Origin: Minisyncoccota bacterium
GTDB taxonomy: Bacteria; Patescibacteriota; Minisyncoccia; Phycocordibacterales; UBA1006
Assembly (NCBI GenBank): GCA_021734445.1
Contig: JAIPIY010000005.1
Coordinates: forward strand, 1 to 55,209
Direction: 5' to 3'
Length of the DNA: 55,209 nt
Made by a program: the position numbers and the translations under genes. This document shows, piece after piece, positions 6,866 through 15,529 of this stretch (the first letter of the stretch is position 1; each line of letters begins with the position of its first letter). The notes beneath the pieces are model-generated. The model saw nothing but the letters and a program-made list of their open reading frames with translations. It made no database searches and was not told the DNA's origin.

Positions 6866-9800
6866 CTAGAATACATCGTTAAAAAGATTCCCTTGGGACA
6901 CATTTCCTAATATCATCTCCAATAATTCTATATATTCTTTATTCTCTTCATTTTTTTGTGGTACATGTTGCAACAGGGTTCCATCAAAAATTGCACGTGC
7001 TAATTCTTTAATATCCTGACAAATCTGATCTACGTGTTCCGCTGTAATATCAACTACATAATCTTCATATTTCCCTGTTTCTTCTGCTGGTTCAATGAAA
7101 TCAAAAATCACTTTTGACGGACTATATTTTCCATCATGATAATACATCAATAATAATTTATAAAATGCTGCCTGACGAACTAATTTTTCTTTTCGGTCTT
7201 TGGTTTGCCCACTGTAGGTTTTTCCTGTTTTATAATCCCAAACAATAATATTCCCATCCGAATCTTTGGTAATTTTATCTATTTTCCCCGTCAGTCGGAT
7301 TTCATGTTCTTCGTCAATTGCAAAAGGAACTGCTTTTACATGAAATTCATTTTCCAATGGAACATCAAAATTCTTGTGATGTTCGTCAAAATACGCTTGC
7401 AGAAACTTTTCTGCACGGTCCATATACTGTGGATAGCGATAGTTATTTTTAGACATCGTATCCAAAGATTGCTTCAATGCATCCCAGCCTAATATCTTGT
7501 TTTTGTTTTTACATGCCTCGAAATATAATTCCAATGATCCATGGACCAGATTACCAAAATCAAGATGTGGAGATAATGCATCTGGCAACATGAGTAAGTT
7601 TTTGAAAAAATATTTCAATGGATCGTCTTTGTAATTATTTAGTGCAGATACAGACAGAGGGCGTTCCATAAACCGATCTATCAAATATTCTGTATTTGCC
7701 AATGACGTCAGGGGTTCTTTTGATTCTGCAAACATATCAACAAAAGCTTGTGTTTTTGACGTCTCGAAATCTTTGGTATCCACCGTAACGATATTAGGCA
7801 ATTCGTCGATAAATTGTGCATGCATGCGTTCTTTGCCCTGTTCGTCATATTGGGCTGACGTAATATAAATATTCTTTCGTGCACGTGTAAGACCCACATA
7901 CATCAAACGACGTTCATCATCTATAGATCCATGGTCAAATACGTCAAATGGCAACGAAATTCCCCCACCGTGTTTTTTATGTTCCAACGTTTTATACAAA
8001 AATACTGTATCAAATTCTAATCCTTTTGCAGCATGATAGGTCATTGCGTTTACCCCTACGCGGATTTTATTGACCATATCCAATGTAATACCATACGTAC
8101 GAAAACTATTTAACAAATGCATAAAATCAGAAAAAGAAAATTGCATACGTGTAGCTGACTCTTTTTTTATTTCATCGTACAAACGTTCCAACCGTGCCAA
8201 CCGTACAGCAGAATCTGACTGCGCCAAAATATATTTCAAAAATCCACTTTCTCTGATGCACCATACAAAAAAATCTTGAAATGTATCATTGTGTGTACGT
8301 GTGTGTGCAGTATCTAAAAATTGTAGCAATGATTCAACACGTTCACGAATTGTCGTATCAGATATTACATCACGCAACGTATCTTTGTCCTGCATCATAG
8401 TGTACAAAGATTTTTCTTCTTTGTGTTTTGTGTTTTTCCATCTTCGCAACAATGCTGTTGCGGTCATGACGGGAATATTCAAGAAATCAACATACAACAA
8501 TCGTGCTAATTGCACAGAATCATCCACATCAGAAACTACCCGAAACAAAAGAAACAGTTTCAACATGTCAGGGTGATCCAAAATATTCTTTTTTGTATGA
8601 TCTTGGACGGGTATTCCACGCAGTCGCAGGGTATGCATTAATCCATGTAAAGATTTATTATTGCGTGTCAGAATTGCCATTTCTTCGTATGACTCACCCT
8701 GTTCTTTGCGACGAATTATTTCATCCACAATCCATGCTATTTCGTATAAATCACGGGAAAAAGAACGATATTCAATAACACCCCGGTGTTCATCAAAATA
8801 TGCAGTCAATTCTGAAGCATCGGTATGGTGTGATGATTTTGTAATTAACGCATGCGCTTCGTCTAATACATGCTGTCCTGATCGATAATTATGTGATAAA
8901 TCAATAACCACCATTTCGGCAAGCATGTTTTTCAAAGTTTGAAAACTTGAAACACTGGCACCTGCAAAACGATAGATGGCTTGCTTGTCATCACCCACAA
9001 CAAAGATATTTGGCTTACCTTCGTGTACTGGATTATCAATCAGTTGATGGATGATCGCATTTTGAGCATCATTGGTATCCTGATGTTCATCCACCAAAAT
9101 ATAATGGAACAGTTCTTGCATTTCTGCCTTGAAATCTGGTTCGTGCTTCATTGCCTGAATAAAAAATACAATCAAGTCAGAAAAATCATACAATCCTTTT
9201 TCCTGCTGCATTGCATCATAGCGTTCATAGATATCCGCCAATTCCATCCACATGTCACGATTTTTTTCTCGTTTTTTTAGTTCAGCTGGTTTTATGTCGC
9301 CTTTTTGAAAACCCTGATATGCGCGTTTATAAAATAGATCTTCATCTTGCAATAATGCGTCAAATTTATTTTGACTCACAACGCGAAATTCGTCAGGGGT
9401 AAGGCCTTCGTTTTTAATCGATGCAATACTGCGTTCGATATCAGGTAATGTATTTGGGCGTCGTTTAAAAATAGAAAAATAATGCGAAGGATATGATTCC
9501 AAAATATCTTCAATCAAACCAATAGATTCAACCGACGAAGACAATCGGGCACCAAAAAACCGTGGAAAATATTCTACGTGCTTTTGAATCATTTCTTCGG
9601 CAAAGGAATGAAATGTGCTGATGTGAATTCGATGTGCCAATTCAGGACCAATCATCCCGGAAAGACGTTCACGCATATTGTACGACGCAGTATTCGTAAA
9701 CGTCAGTGCCAAAATATTTTCAGGTTGAATACCGGCAGATTCTTTTAAGATATTTGCAATACGCAATGTCAGAATCTGGGTCTTTCCTGTTCCTGGACCT

Positions 9801-9898
9801 GCCATAACAAACACTGGACCATCTATGGTATCCACCGCCTGTTTTTGAGATGTATTTAATTTTTTATATTCATGTTCAAATTGGTGCGAGGTTTTCAT
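6866..9898 (-). CDS. UvrD/RecB-type DNA helicase fused to a PD-(D/E)XK nuclease (AddA-like)
   Basis: Superfamily 1 helicase acting on DNA ends or damaged DNA. Helicase motifs: Walker A AGPGTGKTQ (33-41), Ia LALTFTNTA, motif II ILVDEHQDT, motif III GDDKQAIYRF, V YHAAKGLEFDTVFL and VI MYVGLTRARK. The last 200 residues form a RecB-family nuclease: GNLVHGSLE, KIDKI, VWDYKTGK and QAAFYK supply the GxxxH, D, DxK and QxxxY elements. No partner addB is in the window and no Fe-S cysteines are visible. The TATACT box ends 7 bp before the ATG, with TTGTCA 18 bp further up. The stop codon touches the IS end, so the final residues may have been altered by the insertion. Confidence 0.9.
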   Translation of the reverse strand: MKTSHQFEHEYKKLNTSQKQAVDTIDGPVFVMAGPGTGKTQILTLRIANILKESAGIQPENILALTFTNTASYNMRERLSGMIGPELAHRIHISTFHSFAEEMIQKHVEYFPRFFGARLSSSVESIGLIEDILESYPSHYFSIFKRRPNTLPDIERSIASIKNEGLTPDEFRVVSQNKFDALLQDEDLFYKRAYQGFQKGDIKPAELKKREKNRDMWMELADIYERYDAMQQEKGLYDFSDLIVFFIQAMKHEPDFKAEMQELFHYILVDEHQDTNDAQNAIIHQLIDNPVHEGKPNIFVVGDDKQAIYRFAGASVSSFQTLKNMLAEMVVIDLSHNYRSGQHVLDEAHALITKSSHHTDASELTAYFDEHRGVIEYRSFSRDLYEIAWIVDEIIRRKEQGESYEEMAILTRNNKSLHGLMHTLRLRGIPVQDHTKKNILDHPDMLKLFLLFRVVSDVDDSVQLARLLYVDFLNIPVMTATALLRRWKNTKHKEEKSLYTMMQDKDTLRDVISDTTIRERVESLLQFLDTAHTRTHNDTFQDFFVWCIRESGFLKYILAQSDSAVRLARLERLYDEIKKESATRMQFSFSDFMHLLNSFRTYGITLDMVNKIRVGVNAMTYHAAKGLEFDTVFLYKTLEHKKHGGGISLPFDVFDHGSIDDERRLMYVGLTRARKNIYITSAQYDEQGKERMHAQFIDELPNIVTVDTKDFETSKTQAFVDMFAESKEPLTSLANTEYLIDRFMERPLSVSALNNYKDDPLKYFFKNLLMLPDALSPHLDFGNLVHGSLELYFEACKNKNKILGWDALKQSLDTMSKNNYRYPQYMDRAEKFLQAYFDEHHKNFDVPLENEFHVKAVPFAIDEEHEIRLTGKIDKITKDSDGNIIVWDYKTGKTYSGQTKDRKEKLVRQAAFYKLLLMYYHDGKYSPSKVIFDFIEPAEETGKYEDYVVDITAEHVDQICQDIKELARAIFDGTLLQHVPQKNEENKEYIELLEMILGNVSQGNLFNDVF

Positions 9899-9905
9899 GT
9901 ACTAC

Positions 9906-9911
9906 AGTATA
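9906..9911 (-). promoter_or_regulatory. -10 box of the helicase-nuclease gene, leaderless arrangement
   Basis: TATACT on the minus strand, 7 bp before the start codon. TTGTCA lies 18 bp upstream as a likely -35 (5 of 6 consensus bases). Confidence 0.6.
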
Positions 9912-9928
9912 CAGTATCCACATAAGAA

Positions 9929-9956
9929 TTGACAAAAGTTTTATGTATGATAAGGT
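9929..9956 (+). promoter_or_regulatory. Possible promoter of the 76-aa gene
   Basis: A perfect TTGACA -35 is followed after 16 bp by a weak TAAGGT. It points to the plus-strand gene at 10007, back to back with the helicase promoter. Confidence 0.4.
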
Positions 9957-10006
9957 GTATATTGAGTTGTTCACGGAATCATTAACCAAAAAAACCAACA
10001 TCACAA

Positions 10007-10237
10007 ATGGGTAAAGGAGGAAAACACTCACCAGCAATAAAGGGTAAAGAACTCTTGGGCTACTGGCAAGAAACAGTTACCGCACAATCACCTTATGGTG
10101 ACAAAGGAAAACTCCAAGAACTCCTTGGGTTCAAGGAGCGAATGAAAACAACCTGGAATAAGGCTGGATGTTCCGAGGCCTGCAGGGATATCCTTGCGGC
10201 TATTGCACATTATGAATTGGACGTTGTTCCTGCATAA
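10007..10237 (+). CDS. Small hypothetical protein, 76 aa
   Basis: No family recognised. It is basic at the N-terminus (MGKGGKHSPAIKGKE) and helical after that (LQELLGFKERMKTTWNKAG). Two cysteines lie four residues apart (AGCSEACRD). Base composition is more G+C-rich than the neighbours, so recent acquisition is possible. It is the only plus-strand gene between two minus-strand genes, with a plausible TTGACA promoter and its own terminator at 10260-10291. These flanking signals are the main support for a real gene. Confidence 0.6.
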   Translation: MGKGGKHSPAIKGKELLGYWQETVTAQSPYGDKGKLQELLGFKERMKTTWNKAGCSEACRDILAAIAHYELDVVPA

Positions 10238-10259
10238 GGGATCATGCCCGCAAACAGGC

Positions 10260-10291
10260 CTCGTGTCGTCTTTGGATGACACGGGGTTTTT
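10260..10291 (+). terminator. Terminator of the 76-aa gene
   Basis: Stem CGTGTC/GACACG followed on the plus strand by GGGGTTTTTATTTT, 25 bp after the stop codon. Confidence 0.75.
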
Positions 10292-11117
10292 ATTTTAGAG
10301 AAACATTTCTATTTTTTATCATAATCAAATTATCTTTGATCATTGTGTGAAGAATTTTTTCCAACCGTTCAGAGTCAACATCCAGCAAAGATTCTAAAGA
10401 CTTCTTTTTGATACTTTTCTTTTCTGCCAATAATAATTTCAAAATCTTGCCTCGAATTTGTCTGTCGCTACCGTTGAATACAGATTGCTTTGTGTATCCC
10501 CGGCTTTTCTTGTTTGGATTTTCTATCTGAGTTTTTAAAAAAGAACCATAATCCATTAATGCAAAATACCATGCACGCGGTTGACCAATATCTATCATTT
10601 TTTCTATCACGGGCAAAATTTCTTTATCTGAAACTGATTCTTGACCAGAAAAAAAATGATGTAAAAATACACGCCGTATATTTGTTTCAATACATACAAC
10701 ATGTTCATTCCAGCTGAAACAGCGAACTGCCGACGCGGTATACGGACCGATACCTGGCAATGATTCTAATATGCTTTGGTCATTTGGTAGTTTTCCTCGA
10801 TACATATCCACAATTTGTCTTGCGGCTTGCTGTAAACGAATCGCCCGGTTGTTGTATCCTAAACCCTGCCATAGCAACAATACATCTCGTGCCCCTCCAT
10901 TTGCCAGGGATACAAATGATGGGAATGTCTGTACAAATTTTTTATATTTTGGAATTACCCGGTCAACCTGTGTCTGTTGCAACATTATTTCAGAAACAAG
11001 AATTTTGTACGGGTTATGCGTTTTTCTCCACGGCAAATCATGTCTGCCATGTGCTTCATAATATGACCAAATAATGTTACGAAACTGTTTTTTTGTTGTT
11101 TCTTTTTTCTTTTGCAT
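10290..11117 (-). CDS. mutY: MutY-like A/G-specific adenine glycosylase lacking the Fe-S cluster
   Basis: Base-excision repair: removes adenine opposite 8-oxoguanine. The HhH-GPD fold is clear: LPWRKTHNPYKILVSEIMLQQTQV (the Glu of SEIMLQQTQV is one catalytic residue), WQGLGYNNRA, and the hairpin LPGIGPYTASAV. Two oddities. The position of the catalytic Asp (L-D-G-N-V in E. coli MutY) reads I-E-T-N-I. The four cysteines that bind the 4Fe-4S cluster after the glycosylase domain are absent, with NPNKKSRGYTKQS there instead. The protein is 275 aa and lacks the NUDIX-like C-terminal domain of longer MutY proteins. Its start overlaps the upstream gene by 41 bp. A related HhH-GPD glycosylase with different specificity is possible. 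Confidence 0.85.
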   Translation of the reverse strand: MQKKKETTKKQFRNIIWSYYEAHGRHDLPWRKTHNPYKILVSEIMLQQTQVDRVIPKYKKFVQTFPSFVSLANGGARDVLLLWQGLGYNNRAIRLQQAARQIVDMYRGKLPNDQSILESLPGIGPYTASAVRCFSWNEHVVCIETNIRRVFLHHFFSGQESVSDKEILPVIEKMIDIGQPRAWYFALMDYGSFLKTQIENPNKKSRGYTKQSVFNGSDRQIRGKILKLLLAEKKSIKKKSLESLLDVDSERLEKILHTMIKDNLIMIKNRNVSLK

Positions 11118-11304
11118 AGGTTAACAATAAAATACACGCAACCAAACCGTTAACAATGATAAATACAATATCATTCAAAAAGTACGCATGTATTGTCAAT
11201 GCAATACTGGCAACAGCGTTTACGGGGACCATATATGCGCGATATCGTGTTAATAACAACGAATAACCACATACCAACATTCCTAATCCAATATATCCAA
11301 TCAT
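11077..11304 (-). CDS. Small integral membrane protein, 75 aa
   Basis: Three hydrophobic helices fill nearly the whole protein (residues 3-18, 24-44, 46-64), ending in a basic tail KEKRNNKK, which suggests a cytoplasmic C-terminus. The PVNAVASIALTIHA segment recalls small SemiSWEET/CBU_0592-type membrane proteins, but this is not firm. It overlaps the start of the mutY-like gene by 41 bp and is 10 bp downstream of the HhH gene, so it belongs to the same operon. Confidence 0.6.
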   Translation of the reverse strand: MIGYIGLGMLVCGYSLLLTRYRAYMVPVNAVASIALTIHAYFLNDIVFIIVNGLVACILLLTYAKEKRNNKKTVS

Positions 11305-11314
11305 AATTTTATAG

Positions 11315-11614
11315 TTACCGTATAATTTTTTTCTTTATGGGTGTAATATCTTTCCACATCCACCAGCGCATTACCTTTTCACGTTGGTGTGGATGATCTA
11401 AAAAATAATGAGCTGAACGCAATACATATAAAAAAGCACGGTGAATCTGGTGACCTTGCGCCTTGCAACATAAATTATATGTTTTTTCTGCCCCTAATTT
11501 TTCAAAATGTGCCACAGATACAACCCCTGCATCATACATCATGGACGCACATTTGGGGCCAATGTTTGGTAACGATTGTAATTCTCGTAGTGCTGTTTTT
11601 TTATCTTTATACAT
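11315..11614 (-). CDS. Helix-hairpin-helix protein, Cdd1/TfoX C-terminal-like, 99 aa
   Basis: Residues 9-48 (LRELQSLPNIGPKCASMMYDAG followed by VVSVAHFEKLGAEKTY) form a helix-hairpin-helix of the kind found in Cdd1 (pathogenicity locus) and TfoX C-terminal domains, which usually bind DNA non-specifically. The rest is helical with a Trp-rich end (VMRWWMWKDI). The start overlaps the ion channel gene by 8 bp, which suggests translational coupling. The exact role is unknown. Confidence 0.7.
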   Translation of the reverse strand: MYKDKKTALRELQSLPNIGPKCASMMYDAGVVSVAHFEKLGAEKTYNLCCKAQGHQIHRAFLYVLRSAHYFLDHPHQREKVMRWWMWKDITPIKKKIIR

Positions 11615-12281
11615 GAGTATTTTTTTTATCTCGACGAGATAAAAAATACGATGCCAGCAAAGCAGTGAAGACGCCGAACATTGCGAATCCTAGAACCATA
11701 GATGCACCCCCCAGAATTTTACCACCCACAGTTACTGGATTGGTATTTGTTCCTGTTGTTGTTACTGCATTTAAAATCCACCAGATACTGTCCCCCACAG
11801 TTACGATATGTTCATTATATGAAATCTCCATCCAATAAAATGCTAGCGATGCAGATAATATATAAAAGACTAGAATCAAAAATAATCCAACGATATAGGT
11901 TTCTCTAGTAAAATGTCGAATCGCTTTGTAAAGAATTTCCAAACGAACCCCTAGACTGGTCAAACGGATGATACGCAAAAATCGCAATACCATAATACCC
12001 CGCAATGCCTGAGTACCAAATACGGACACAGGAATACCCGCCAACAATTGCCACCAATACCGTCGAAAGAATTTTTTCCGATCTTTTACCAACAAGAATC
12101 TTCCAAAAAAATCTCCAAGAAAAATAAAAGCAATTCCAATATCCAAAGACCGCAAAAGCTGAATTGCTTTTTCAGAACGATCGCCAGAAAATTCAAACAA
12201 AAAAAGAGCCACACTGACAACAGCCAAAGATATTATAATCCAATCCCAAATATTTACGTCTCTATCGTGTTCATGTTCCAT
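11607..12281 (-). CDS. Voltage-gated-type ion channel with a divergent selectivity filter
   Basis: 224 aa, six-helix layout of single-subunit voltage-gated cation channels. S1 (IIISLAVVSVALFLFEF), S2/S3, and S4 with regularly spaced arginines (RGIMVLRFLRIIRLTSLGVRLE), then S5, a pore helix (GDSIWWILNAV) and S6 (GFAMFGVFTALLASYF). Where K+ channels have TTVGYGD, this protein has TTTGTNTNP, so only the first part of the filter is kept. It may not be K+-selective. It is the first gene of a four-gene minus-strand run (channel, HhH protein, small membrane protein, MutY). Confidence 0.8.
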   Translation of the reverse strand: MEHEHDRDVNIWDWIIISLAVVSVALFLFEFSGDRSEKAIQLLRSLDIGIAFIFLGDFFGRFLLVKDRKKFFRRYWWQLLAGIPVSVFGTQALRGIMVLRFLRIIRLTSLGVRLEILYKAIRHFTRETYIVGLFLILVFYILSASLAFYWMEISYNEHIVTVGDSIWWILNAVTTTGTNTNPVTVGGKILGGASMVLGFAMFGVFTALLASYFLSRRDKKNTHV

Positions 12282-12322
12282 ATAGATATATCATACGACA
12301 TAACCCTATTGATATCAAGATT

Positions 12323-12970
12323 TTATATCAAGTCAATTAACAGTTGGCCTATTTTCTGCGCACGGATAAAATCACTATGGGTAAAACCCGACACCATGCG
12401 TAATTTCCCATGGTGCCCCTGTATTGCATACTGCATGGGAACAATTCGGTCATAATCAGAATACAAACCAATATACCGCATTATGTTTTTATTTGGCTGT
12501 ATAATCTCTGGCCACAAACGAAACGCCTTTGAAACAATGGGTAGCATATAAAAATTGAATTTTCGGAAAACATATTCTGGTTTTTCCATGGGTGTACCTG
12601 CTGTAATAACGGAATAGGTTATGTCAGGAAATTCTTTTTGTAATTGTTGTTGCACCGCACAGACAACCCGTCCACCATGACTATGTCCATAAAAAATAAT
12701 TTCAGAAATCGTGTTTTTATCAAGAAGTTCTTTCTTTATCTTTGTAACAGTATATACAACAAGCTTTTCAAATGCATTCAAACTAAGACCTAATGGAATT
12801 ACCGTTACCCCATAATCAGATTTCTGTGTACGTAAATATCGCACCAGACCAAATAACATCCACACCGGACCAATCATACCGGGTAATAGAATAATATGTT
12901 TTTGTTTTGTTGGGTCAAAAAGACATTCAGACCTGTTTTGAAATATATAATTTTCTAACCAAAGCATCAT
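12323..12970 (-). CDS. Alpha/beta hydrolase (lipase-like), 215 aa
   Basis: Probable serine hydrolase. The oxyanion-side motif LLPGMIGPVW (28-37) and the nucleophile elbow GHSHGG are clear. The Asp in SDYDRIVP and the His in FTHSDF complete a likely catalytic triad in the usual order. There is no signal peptide, so it probably acts in the cytoplasm or at the inner membrane face. The substrate cannot be told. It sits 41 bp upstream of the channel gene. The gene may start at the second ATG, three bases later. Confidence 0.8.
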   Translation of the reverse strand: MMLWLENYIFQNRSECLFDPTKQKHIILLPGMIGPVWMLFGLVRYLRTQKSDYGVTVIPLGLSLNAFEKLVVYTVTKIKKELLDKNTISEIIFYGHSHGGRVVCAVQQQLQKEFPDITYSVITAGTPMEKPEYVFRKFNFYMLPIVSKAFRLWPEIIQPNKNIMRYIGLYSDYDRIVPMQYAIQGHHGKLRMVSGFTHSDFIRAQKIGQLLIDLI

Positions 12971-13003
12971 AGTGATTACAGTTTATCACAAATATACACA
13001 TAT

Positions 13004-13039
13004 CAAAAAACCACCCTACCAAGGTGGGGTGGTTTTTTG
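13004..13039 (-). terminator. Terminator of the cold-shock gene
   Basis: Palindrome CAAAAAACCACCC ... GGGTGGTTTTTTG with T-runs on both strands, 15 bp after the stop of the gene at 13054. Confidence 0.85.
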
Positions 13040-13053
13040 AAAGCACAGCGCTA

Positions 13054-13251
13054 TTACGCGCGTGATACTTTTACTGCAGAAAGTCCTTTTTCTCCGTCTA
13101 CGATTTCGAAAGTGACTTCGTCACCTTCACGTAGTTCTTCGAAAGTAACTCCTTCAAGTTCTTTTGAATGAAAGAAAAGATCTTTTGATTCTCCTTCGCG
13201 AGAAATGAATCCAAATCCGTTTTCTTTCAAGGTTTTGATTATACCCTTCAT
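13054..13251 (-). CDS. Cold-shock protein (CspA family)
   Basis: Single-domain OB-fold RNA chaperone of 65 aa. RNP1-like NGFGFIS (11-17) and RNP2-like DLFFHS (24-29) are present, and the spacing matches the family. A TATACT box lies about 33 bp upstream of the ATG (13285-13290), so unlike many genes here this one has a short leader, in which a run of A residues stands before the start codon. Confidence 0.95.
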   Translation of the reverse strand: MKGIIKTLKENGFGFISREGESKDLFFHSKELEGVTFEELREGDEVTFEIVDGEKGLSAVKVSRA

Positions 13252-13377
13252 GTGATTTTTTTATTAACTGTTTTTTTCGACTTGAGTATAGTTTCGTATA
13301 CTGTAATCATATAGTACCATGGTATCTTATTTTTTGCAATCCAATCTTTCTTGTTTAAATGGTTGTTATAATTATGC

Positions 13378-13383
13378 TATACT
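13378..13383 (+). promoter_or_regulatory. -10 box of guaC, leaderless arrangement
   Basis: TGcTATACT (extended -10) with only 6 bp (GTACCT) between it and the ATG at 13390. Confidence 0.65.
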
Positions 13384-13389
13384 GTACCT

Positions 13390-14469
13390 ATGAGAATAGA
13401 CGAAGACATCAAATTGGATTATGACGATGTGCTATTACGCCCAAAACGAAGCACATTACATTCCCGAAAAGAAGTCTCATTAGAACGAACCTTTACGTTC
13501 TATCATTCACCTAAAACATGGACTGGAATACCAATCATGACCGCAAACATGGCAACCTGTGGAACTTTTGAAATGGCGCGTATATTGGCACCCCACAAAA
13601 TGATTACGACATTTCATAAATACTATGAAATACCAGATTATAAAAAATTCTTTTCTGGAAAAGATGCATTTAAAAATCCTGACTATATTGCCTACACGAC
13701 TGGCATCCGACCCGAAGATTTGAAAAAATTAGATACAATGCATACGGAAAACCTCATGCGTCATTTTTCTTTTATTTGTATTGATATACCAAATGGATAT
13801 GTAGATCGATTACTACAGGTAGTATCCGACATACGAAAAAAATTCCCAAAACATATTATTATCGCAGGTAATGTCGTTACTAATGAAATTTCAGAAGAAC
13901 TTATTTTACGGGGTGCAGATATTGTAAAAGTTGGTATCGGCCCAGGATCCGCATGTACCACCAGACGCATGACCGGCGTGGGATATCCCCAATTATCTGC
14001 TGTCATCGAATGTGCGGATGCAGTCCATGGTATTTCAAATGACCAAGGCTGTGGACTGGTTATTGCAGATGGTGGACAAAAATATCCATCCTGTGTAGCA
14101 AAAGCATTTTGCGCAGGTGCTGATTTTAATATGTTTGGATCTATGTTTTCAGGATATGAACAAAGCGCGGGAAACACTATCGAAAAAGATGGTAAAAAAT
14201 ACAAAGAATATTTTGGATCATCATCTAATCATGCGATGCATAATTATTACGGTAAAAAAGACGCACACCGTGCATCCGAAGGTCGCTATGCATTGGTCCC
14301 CCACAAAGGAAATCTGAATGATTTTATTCAGGATCTATTAGGCAGTTTACGCAGTACCGGAACGTACATAGGTGCACGAAGATTAAAAGAATTCTCACGC
14401 CGTGCAACGTTCATTCGTGTCAGTAGACAATTAAATAATTCATTAGAACAATTTGATCAGGGGGCGTAG
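13390..14469 (+). CDS. guaC: GMP reductase (IMP dehydrogenase/GMP reductase family)
   Basis: Converts GMP to IMP with NADPH in purine salvage. It is a TIM-barrel with the catalytic Cys in KVGIGPGSACTTRRMTGVGYPQ and the phosphate-binding IADGG. GSSSNHAMHNYYGKKDAHRASEGR matches the flap region typical of GuaC rather than IMPDH, and no CBS domains are present. At 359 aa it is slightly longer than E. coli GuaC. It is transcribed alone on the plus strand from a promoter whose -10 box lies 6 bp before the start. No de novo purine genes are in the window, which fits a salvage-dependent organism. Confidence 0.93.
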   Translation: MRIDEDIKLDYDDVLLRPKRSTLHSRKEVSLERTFTFYHSPKTWTGIPIMTANMATCGTFEMARILAPHKMITTFHKYYEIPDYKKFFSGKDAFKNPDYIAYTTGIRPEDLKKLDTMHTENLMRHFSFICIDIPNGYVDRLLQVVSDIRKKFPKHIIIAGNVVTNEISEELILRGADIVKVGIGPGSACTTRRMTGVGYPQLSAVIECADAVHGISNDQGCGLVIADGGQKYPSCVAKAFCAGADFNMFGSMFSGYEQSAGNTIEKDGKKYKEYFGSSSNHAMHNYYGKKDAHRASEGRYALVPHKGNLNDFIQDLLGSLRSTGTYIGARRLKEFSRRATFIRVSRQLNNSLEQFDQGA

Positions 14470-14519
14470 GTTTTATCACTCATTTTTTAATACCTCTAAT
14501 TCGTATAGAGCATCTAAGC

Positions 14520-15305
14520 CTAAATATTTTTACCCTCTTCGGTTTTTAAAAATTTATCCAAATATGATTTTAATTCATTTACTCTGTTTATAAGAACTTT
14601 TTGAAGTGAGTCAGTTGATATTTGCTTGTAACCAGAAATATCCATATTTTTATTAAGAAATACCCTTCCTTCTTCCCTTAAAATCTGCTGTTCAAATTTT
14701 TCTACAAGCTTTAACATTAATTTAATATCTTTTTGATTTACAAAATGCATATTCGCCAGAATATAATCAAGATTTTTTTGATAGTTTGGTTTATCTTCTT
14801 CTTCAAAAGAAGCATAATCAAAATCAAAAGATACACCACCTAAAATATTGGGTCTATCAGATCCAGGCTTATCAATATCACGAAAAAGTATAATTTCCAC
14901 TAAAGCAAAAAGGGGGGTATTTTTTTCAGAAAGCCTAGAAAAAGCTTCGTGATTTTGAACTAGTTTTGAATAAAATTTACCATCTTTTATTCCAATTGGT
15001 GCAATAGGAATTAAACTTGAAGCTAATTGAGTTACAAAAACTTGCTTCTTGGAAAATCTTTCAATATCGTAATCATTTGATTCCTTTTTCATCTCATAAA
15101 AACCAACCGTATCATTCAACTCTCCTAAAAATACATGATTACCTCTAATAAATTTGAATTCTGAATCTTCATCCTCATTTTCTGATTTATCTTTCATAGT
15201 CGCAAGTGCGCTCATGTCTGAATCAGTGAGCCAGTACTCGTCTTTATGAATAAAATTATTGAATTTTTGATCTCCTTCATTTTTTGGCGATTGCTCAAAT
15301 TTCAT
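14520..15305 (-). CDS. Hypothetical protein, 261 aa
   Basis: No family recognised. Hydrophilic, without signal peptide or membrane helix. The start MKFEQ matches the small protein at 2889-3191. Residues 22-45 are very acidic. The C-terminal third (from about 180) is helical and could form a coiled coil. A segment GGVSFDFDYASFEE near 160 is the most distinctive stretch. The gene lies alone between guaC (convergent) and tRNA-Ser. A TAATAT box 7 bp before the ATG may be a leaderless promoter. Confidence 0.65.
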   Translation of the reverse strand: MKFEQSPKNEGDQKFNNFIHKDEYWLTDSDMSALATMKDKSENEDEDSEFKFIRGNHVFLGELNDTVGFYEMKKESNDYDIERFSKKQVFVTQLASSLIPIAPIGIKDGKFYSKLVQNHEAFSRLSEKNTPLFALVEIILFRDIDKPGSDRPNILGGVSFDFDYASFEEEDKPNYQKNLDYILANMHFVNQKDIKLMLKLVEKFEQQILREEGRVFLNKNMDISGYKQISTDSLQKVLINRVNELKSYLDKFLKTEEGKNI

Positions 15306-15361
15306 ATACTTAATATTAACTTAAATTATAAAATTAAGATACTCGAGTTACTAAATTCTTT

Positions 15362-15382
15362 TTGCGGAGGATAGGAGATTCG
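15362..15382. repeat. Partial copy of the tRNA-Ser 3' end (21 bp direct repeat)
   Basis: TTGCGGAGGATAGGAGATTCG is identical to 15527-15547, which is the 3' acceptor strand and half of the T-arm of tRNA-Ser. Between the copies lie palindromes (ATTTTGC/GCAAAAT at 15391-15407; CGATTC/GAATCG near 15430). It may be a remnant attachment site or a dispersed tRNA-derived repeat. Confidence 0.6.
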
Positions 15383-15529
15383 GTCAGGAATATTTTGCTA
15401 CGCAAAATTTCACGACCCTGACTCGGCAACGATTCTACGAATCGGCTTCGCACCTCCGTCTTTCGAATCCCCTATTCTCTCGCGCCGACAACCCAATCAG
15501 GTAATAGATATCACCCTCTCGGATCATTG

